DNA of 64,000 nucleotides, taken from Heterocephalus glaber (lineage: Eukaryota > Chordata > Mammalia > Rodentia > Bathyergidae). The position numbers and the translations under genes are program-made. The stretch is taken from positions 15,982,137 through 16,046,136 of the forward strand of contig NW_004624747.1 of the NCBI RefSeq assembly GCF_000247695.1, written 5' to 3'. How positions within the stretch are numbered: the first letter of the stretch is position 1; every line of letters begins with the position of its first letter. Shown here piece after piece: positions 58,326-64,000 of this stretch. The notes below the pieces were generated by a model that made no database searches, was not told where the DNA came from, and was given only the letters and a program-made list of their open reading frames with translations.

Positions 58326-58632
58326 GGCAGTTGTGATGCTGGTGGTAATGGTAGTGAAGATGTTGATGACAGTCACGTTGAAGCGGAGCACAATGAGTGA
58401 TCGTTTTGCATCGACATTGGTGATGATGATGAAGATTGTGACGTGATGAGGTTGGCAGTGACAGTAATGAGGGTGATTTTGATGGTGGTGGTGGTGGTAA
58501 TGATGATCCTCGGATAATGGCTCTGCTTGTGAGAAGGAAACGTTGGATGATGATGTTTATGGCAATAATAGCAGTGAGGTGAAGGCGGGAACGATGGTGA
58601 TGATGATGGTGAAGATGATGACGATGACAAAC
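58325..58632. repeat. Degenerate GAT/GGT trinucleotide repeat array
   Basis: About 300 bases enriched in gat, ggt and gtgat units (gatggtggtggtggtggtaa; gatggtgatgatgatggtga), interrupted by unique words. The minus strand reads as His/Ser-rich open frames, an artefact of the repeat. Confidence 0.82.
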
Positions 58633-58689
58633 GTTGAAATAGTGAAAGCCTCTACTTCTGAATGGATGCAACACATAGGCTGGAATATT

Positions 58690-58870
58690 GGGCTTCACTA
58701 TTGACTGTGACCTGATGTGTTTAGCTTCTCTCTGTCTCCCTTACTACGTCTGTAAAATTGTAATTAATCAGCATTTCTGTCCTGTAGGATGGCCACAAGG
58801 TTCAAATGACTTAAAACACAGTTAACATTCCTGGCATGTAGTAAGTGCTTAATAAACACTAGCTATCTTA
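58690..58870 (+). repeat. MIR SINE
   Basis: Contains gactgtgacctgatgtgttt, then tctgtaaaattgtaattaat, acaaggttcaaatgacttaa and gtagtaagtgcttaataaac. Forward MIR. Confidence 0.72.
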
Positions 58871-59386
58871 CAAATACTGTTGTTGTTATTATTATTGTCG
58901 CTATATTCCCTTGAGTTTCAGAATCATTCTGTTTATCCTGAGCTGGTATTGTTCAAAGAAAGCCCAGAGCCTTGGTCAGGATAGAATGACTCACTGCCCA
59001 CTGGACTTTCCCACTCATTCTATCTGCTCCTCATGCCACACCATTCAGTGTGTCCTGGGCACCTAGTTGTTCAGAGGCTCCTGGTGCATGGAATTCCTCC
59101 ACAAGAGAGGCATCCTGTGATCCCAGATCTGTAAAATGGGGAAGGGGGTAGGGATGTGTAAAATCCATGTTGTGGCCGCCTTGGAACAATGTCCACAAAG
59201 ATAGGTGTATACCAGTCATTGGGGCCAGCTTGGGCAAGCTCGTTCTCATGCTTAGTGTGGCGCTACTTTGCCATGTGTCACTGGGAATCCTTACAAAGTG
59301 ACAGGCTGGGTGCCCAGAGGTCAGGATGTCAGATCAAGTCCTGAACCTGACGGCACCCTTCCTCACCTGCCCGCCTTGCCTTTCAG

Positions 59387-59513
59387 AGACGTGGACAGCA
59401 AGTCACACAAAGCTCTGGCCCTTGGCGGGGAAAATGACCGAGTCTTCAATGACCTGTGGGGGAAAGGCAACGTACCCGTCGTCCTCAACAACCCATATTC
59501 AGAAAAGGAGCAG
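59387..59513 (+). CDS. NOS1: Neuronal nitric oxide synthase, exon 3
   Basis: Acceptor gcctttcag (to 59,386) and donor CAG|GTGAGT (59,514 onward) bound a 127-base exon. Its first base completes the Arg239 codon begun in exon 2, and 42 further codons give residues 240-281, ending in phase 0. The protein reads DVDSKSHKALALGGENDRVF, then NDLWGKGNVPVVLNNPYSEK and EQ. This matches nNOS immediately after the PDZ/linker region. DVDSKSH extends the DYNLL1/PIN binding segment, so the binding site spans the exon 2-3 junction. VFNDLWGK and PVVLNNPYSEKEQ lie in the region leading to the oxygenase domain. No haem-binding or zinc-tetrathiolate residues fall inside this exon; they lie downstream of the window. 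Splicing from a first exon directly to this exon would give mRNAs lacking the PDZ start codon. Confidence 0.97.
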
Positions 59514-59765
59514 GTGAGTGGCTGCCAGCCCGGTACCCATGCTCCCACACCACCCAGGTTTCTCCCAGGCAGGAAGTAGAGGGGAGCGGGGTCACCTGGG
59601 CCAGAAGTGCTGATCCTGGGGTGTGAATTACAGCTTTGTTTGGAAGTTCCTTTGCTTTGCTATTTGTCTGCGAGCTTGCCATTTTTCAAATATGAATCCT
59701 GTTTCTGCCAGAAAAGGCATTCGCAGGTTCCAAATTTAAAAGCAATCAAAGATGCCTAGTGATAA

Positions 59766-60145
59766 ATGTTGTTCCTCTCCTGTAATCCCAGCCACACTTC
59801 CCTTCCCCAGAGGCCAGCAACATTAATCGGTTCTGTGTGTTCTTTTAGCGATATCTTCTACACAGACAAATACATATACACATGCATATTATTTTCATAT
59901 TTTTCTGCAAATGAGAACCTATTATGTGTATTGTTTTGCACCTTGTTTTTTCACTTATCAACATTTCTAGTAGATAAGTCCCAGGTAGCAGGTGAAGAGA
60001 GGCTGGGTTATTTTTGCCAGCTGCATAATATCCTGTTGCTTCGGTATGCCTTCGTTTATTGAGTAAATCCTCTATAATGGACACTTGACCATTTAAATGC
60101 CCTGTTTTGTTGTGACAGTACCGTCGTTCGTGACATTGTGCAGAT
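59766..60145 (+). repeat. Old L1M-type 3' fragment
   Basis: Contains gaggccagcaacattaatcg, then aaatacatatacacatgcat, gcaccttgttttttcactta, gctgcataatatcctgttgc, cttcgtttattgagtaaatc and ctataatggacacttgacca. The block order is typical of old L1 3' ends. The open frames across it are incidental. Confidence 0.65.
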
Positions 60146-60857
60146 AACTCATGTGGCACATGAGCAGGTTTACTGATAAAATAAATTTCTAGAAGCTGAA
60201 TTGCTCAGTCAAAGGCCATGTATGTTTATGGTTTGGGCAAAAATTACCCAAGTACTCACCCAAGAGATTGTACCCATCTTGCCAGCTAAGCAGGAGACTG
60301 GCTGTTTCCCTACAGCCTCGCCAACTCCATCTGTTATCAAAGGTTCTGTCTTTACCCGTCTGCTGAGATGCGTGTCAACAGCGGAGTCTGTACCCTTTTC
60401 CAAGAGTGACTTGTTTGGCTGGAGATGAGCAGCATCTTGTTCTCTCTTGCCTAGGCAGCTGGTGGCCAGGCCAGAGTGAAACTACTCACCTCCTGCGTGG
60501 CAGGGGAGCAGGGGTGGAGTCACCAATGGAATGCGAGGTGGCCCAGCCACTCAGCAGGGGGTACCCTGCGTCCTTCTCCGTGCACCTGATCGATGCATGG
60601 CACCTTTAGTAATACCAGCTCACCTAAACAAGGACTCAAAGCCTCTGTACAGAGCTTCAGTGGGGAGGATGGGATACAACGGAGCCTTGGCGGGAAGTGC
60701 TTTGCCTGAGCTGTTGGTGCCCAGCCAGGAAGGACAGGACACTGGGGATTGCTCAGTAGTTCAGACCCACAATCCTAGTGGTTGTCCCTTCTTCTGGCAG
60801 AGATTTGGTGAAAGGCCACAATTGTAAACACGCATTATACTATCTTCAGAAATCAAG

Positions 60858-61045
60858 GCTAGCGGAGTATGGTGACCCACGCCCATAATCCCAGCACTCT
60901 GGGACGCTGAGGCAGAGGGGTCACCAGTTCAAGCCTAGCCTGGGTGACTTAATGAGACCCTGACTCAAAATGAAAAAGGTTGGAGATGTAGCCCAGTGTG
61001 AAAGCCCTAGGTTCAATCCCCAGTACTGCAAAACAAAAGACAAAA
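60858..61045 (+). repeat. Dimeric B1-ID SINE
   Basis: Contains agtatggtgacccacgccca and taatcccagcactctgggac, linker, then ggttggagatgtagcccagt and ggttcaatccccagtactgc. A second, poorer ID-like piece may follow at 61,055-61,110 (gtacagcatgtgcttagcat, gaggccctgg). Confidence 0.9.
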
Positions 61046-62202
61046 AATGCAAGGCCACATTCTGGCATGGGTGGTACAGCATGTGCTTAGCATGCTTGAG
61101 GCCCTGGACTGTGACAACTATAAGAATAGTGCCCATACTTGGTGGAGACCCCTTAGTCAGGCTCCAGTACCCACCTGCCCAGTATACAACACAGGCCTGA
61201 GAAAAAAATACACCAAGAGACAGAACTAGGAGAGAAAGCAGGGGCCAAGATGACCGATGTCAGTGCAACCGACAAAGGCCCTGGACAGTCCCAGACACTG
61301 ACTTTGATTGGCAATCAACTGGGATAAAGGCGACATGTGGTTTCTATGGAAAATAATGTAAATGAGGCTCATAAAGGACAAGACAAAGCATTCTGAAATT
61401 AGGAACAGAATAGACAAAATATATGATTGTAATTGGAACATTGTCCTTCTACTCTGAAGGTTTTAGTTGTGGGAAGGGAATTTGGGTGCGAGTTACTCTG
61501 ACCTCGGCACGTAGGCTTCAGCCAGACTCACTTCTCACAACAAGCCAATTGTGGGGCTAACTTCACAGCCTGCTTTGGGCATAATCAGTATTACAGGCCC
61601 GTGCACATACTATGAACATTGAGGAACTCTTATCCATGAATTTATCTAGTTTAAAATTCCTTTCTAGTTCCTTTCTTAATTGAACATGATGGGGTGTGGC
61701 CATACCTGGAACCCTCCCAAGACAAAGAATGACAGAAGGAGACAGCCTCCTGGTAGATCCAGGCTATAAATACGATTTGTCAGGTCTATACAATATTTTA
61801 CTTTATTGCCATTTTTTAAATTTTTTCACATAAAAATATCTACAACATTTCTTTAAAATGTGCACAACCTGATCACATCGAGTCCGTATTTCTAGGGGGC
61901 AGAAATCTTCATGGCCTAGTAGCTGACCTCACTAGACAGGGTATGAGTCCCGGATTTGCTACCTGTTGTCACTCTGTTGTTGAGACCAAGGGTCCATTGT
62001 CATTTATTACAACATTAGTGCTGTTGGTTTTCTTATCATAGGATGGGAGTTATGCCTTTTTTAAATCCGTGTCTTTATTATAAGCAACAGATAAAAATAG
62101 ACTAAGAGATCCCTGTGCATTGGGAAAAAATTAGAAAGATTTCATTTTTTGACAAAATGAAGAATGTTCTTATATGTTTAATATGTGTGGTTTGGTGTTT
62201 GT

Positions 62203-62292
62203 TTGTTTTGTTTTGTTTTTGGCAGGGGCAGATGTAGAACCCAGGGCCTTGCACATGCTAGGTAAGGGCTCTACCCTTCGTGCTCCAGCTTA
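62203..62292 (-). repeat. ID-type SINE, minus strand
   Basis: A T/G-rich tail (ttttgttttgttttt), then gaacccagggccttgcacat and gctaggtaagggctctaccc. This is the complement of the ID body, with the A-box region decayed. Confidence 0.8.
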
Positions 62293-62518
62293 AAATGCTC
62301 TGCTTTTGAAACTGCTCTGGCTGCTTTTCTGATTCACCTGACCTCCCTTGTCACCTCCAGATTTGAGAGTTTATAATTCCTGGTCTGAGTTGTGGGGGTG
62401 GAATGAAGCAGGGAGGACCTTGATACCACCAAAAGAACTGAAACCCACTGCAGAAGTCTGATTAGTGGCAAAACTTTCTTTTGAGCCACTTACCTGGTTT
62501 AAGGAATGGCAGTCTGCA

Positions 62519-62712
62519 CCAAGCATGGAAATGCACCTCGTAATCCCAGCTATTTGGGAGGCTGAGGCAGGAGGATCACAAGTTCAAGGTCACCCTGGGC
62601 AACTTAGAGAGAGCTTGTCTCAAAATAGAAAAAAAAGAAAAGGGCTGGGAGTGGTACAGTGTTTTCCTACAGGTGTGAAGCCCTGGGTTTCATCCCCAGT
62701 ACGGGGCAGGGG
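62519..62712 (+). repeat. Dimeric B1-ID SINE
   Basis: Contains gcacctcgtaatcccagcta and tttgggaggctgaggcagga, linker, then ggctgggagtggtacagtgt and gccctgggtttcatccccag. Confidence 0.9.
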
Positions 62713-64000
62713 AGGTTCTTTAAAAATGGCATCTGAGTAGTGGGGCTCAGTATTGAGAATACAGCAGAGATGATTCCAGCAGAACCACCGGCCTCTTTGC
62801 AGGCTTGTTAATGAAGGATCAGGGGGCGCTTAGGGACTTGCCCTGGGGCCCCTTCTAAGGTGGAAATCCCATTTCCTTGGAAAAGAAGAAATAGACTTCA
62901 AGGGTCTCGGGACAAGGAGGAAGACATGCAAGGAGTTTCAGCCTGACAGACACCAGTGGAGGCTGGGGTTTCAGTTTCCCCATGTAGGCCACAACCCCAA
63001 AACCCTCAAAGCCACGGGCCCACGAGGTCACCCTGGCTCAGTTGCCTGAGCTTTGATTTTCCAAATGCCTCTCAGAAATAAAGCTGAAAGAAGGCAGAGA
63101 CCCGAGCCCTGGGTTATATTGGAGGCCTAGCTCCAGAGCTAAGAAAGCAGCCCCGTTAGCAGCTAGACATCTCCATAGCCACAGGCTTCAGAAAGGCTCC
63201 CAGGCTGAGCAAATTAATAGAAAACACAGTGTTCTTATTCCACCCTGAAAAACCGACTCCTATACTTCGCCTCCCCTCTGCCTGCTCAAAGCCACGCTAC
63301 CTGGGGCTCTTGGAATCGGCTTCGGTCCTCGTGGTTGTAACCTACATTTCCTGCTTTATAAAGCATCCACGGGGACTTGGCATTGTTAATCACACAGAAA
63401 GGGACCCAGCCACGGCCTGCTTCCCTAAGTCAAGATGAGACAAGTGGCAGTGAGGAGCTGCTGATCTGCACTTTCCACCAGACCTGGGCAACAGGCGCAA
63501 GAGGCACCAAGTTGGATGCAGGCCCAAGAAAAAACTTCCTGACTTAGCAGAATGTGAGCTCCCTGAAGAAATGATGGGTGGAGCCCTCAGGTGCAGAAAG
63601 GATTCCCACCATTCTTGAGGCTCTTGTTTATCTAAATTCAGGGAGAATCAGCCATAGAGACGCCTTCTCTTAAGTGAGTCTTGGAAAGTTAAGCTGTTCA
63701 TTTGTATGCAGGGCATTCTTGCTCATGGTCTTGGTCAGGAGTGGGTTCCCAATCCTTAGATCACACAGTGTGGATAACTCTGTGATCCTCATCTTCAATA
63801 TCCCTTCACAAATTGCATCTGGCCTGAGAGAGATGAAATGACTCATTTGAGCCATCTTTGCTCCAAAACCTGCCATATGCATATCCCTGGGGTGGAAGCA
63901 GGGTGGGCAGACATTGTCTTTGCCCTTTGAGACCCTCACAGTCAAAGGCAAAGAGACAGATGCATACACTGCAATTCCTGATAAAAGAGAGAGGGATACA

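Larger units (their letters stand above)
46204..59386 (+). other. NOS1: NOS1 intron 2
   Basis: A 13.2 kb phase-2 intron with donor AG|GTAAGC and acceptor cctttcag|AGAC. It contains an antisense PBX2 retrocopy, an MLT1 LTR split by a second LTR, MER2-like and MER20 fossils, MIRs, a SINE dimer and a GAT-rich repeat. About 46.2-49.9 kb shows no gene; an ancient repeat of uncertain class is likely at 47,140-47,530 (cattcaacaaatacttattg opening, ending in 'ggcaagggtcctggggtagg'). Confidence 0.95.
59514..64000 (+). other. NOS1: NOS1 intron 3 (5' part, runs off the window)
   Basis: Starts at GTGAGT and extends beyond the window end. No further NOS1 exon is recognised up to 64,000. It holds an L1M-type fragment, two B1-ID dimers and an ID-like copy. 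About 61,230-62,190 and 62,710-64,000 contain no named repeat or exon. Confidence 0.9.

Noticed and set aside
58168..58698. His/Ser-rich 176-codon minus-strand protein
   Set aside because: It is the translation of the GAT/GGT repeat array.
46204..59386. Additional NOS1 coding exon in intron 2
   Set aside because: Exon 2 and exon 3 join in frame with matching phase and match contiguous nNOS protein, so nothing is missing between them.

Overview
This is mammalian nuclear DNA, most likely from a non-murid rodent. The main evidence is about a dozen SINEs in which a B1-like (7SL-derived) half is joined to an ID-like (tRNA-derived) half. Dimers of this kind are known from squirrels, dormice, beavers and some related rodents; I cannot resolve the species. 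Mammal-wide fossils (MIR, MER5A, MER20, MER2-like, MLT1, L1M 3' ends) fill much of the rest.

The only protein-coding gene I can support is NOS1 (neuronal nitric oxide synthase), on the + strand and represented by its 5' portion. Bases 1-21,700 hold no recognisable gene, only old repeats, two copies of a mariner-derived palindromic element and one hAT-type miniature element. At about 21,690-23,300 lies a strong CpG island with a TATA box, CRE-like sites, GC boxes, a CGG repeat and consensus splice donors. This is the best candidate for an alternative NOS1 first exon and promoter. A repeat-bearing stretch (23.3-45.07 kb) follows, probably NOS1 intron 1. Exon 2 (45,071-46,203) carries a 5' UTR with upstream ORFs and a perfect palindromic CRE, then the initiator ATG and the PDZ domain. 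Intron 2 (46,204-59,386) holds an antisense processed copy of PBX2, a nested pair of LTRs and several DNA-transposon fossils. Exon 3 (59,387-59,513) completes the split arginine codon and carries the protein to residue 281. The window ends in intron 3, before the haem domain.

Exons 2 and 3 together encode the part of nNOS that sets its location and partners: the PDZ domain, its beta-finger, and the dynein light chain (DYNLL1/PIN) binding segment. The catalytic oxygenase and reductase domains lie downstream, outside the window. The most informative non-exonic items are the PBX2 retrocopy with preserved target-site duplication and poly(A) tail, the two palindromic mariner derivatives, and the regulatory layout (CpG promoter plus a CRE-bearing exon 2 leader).
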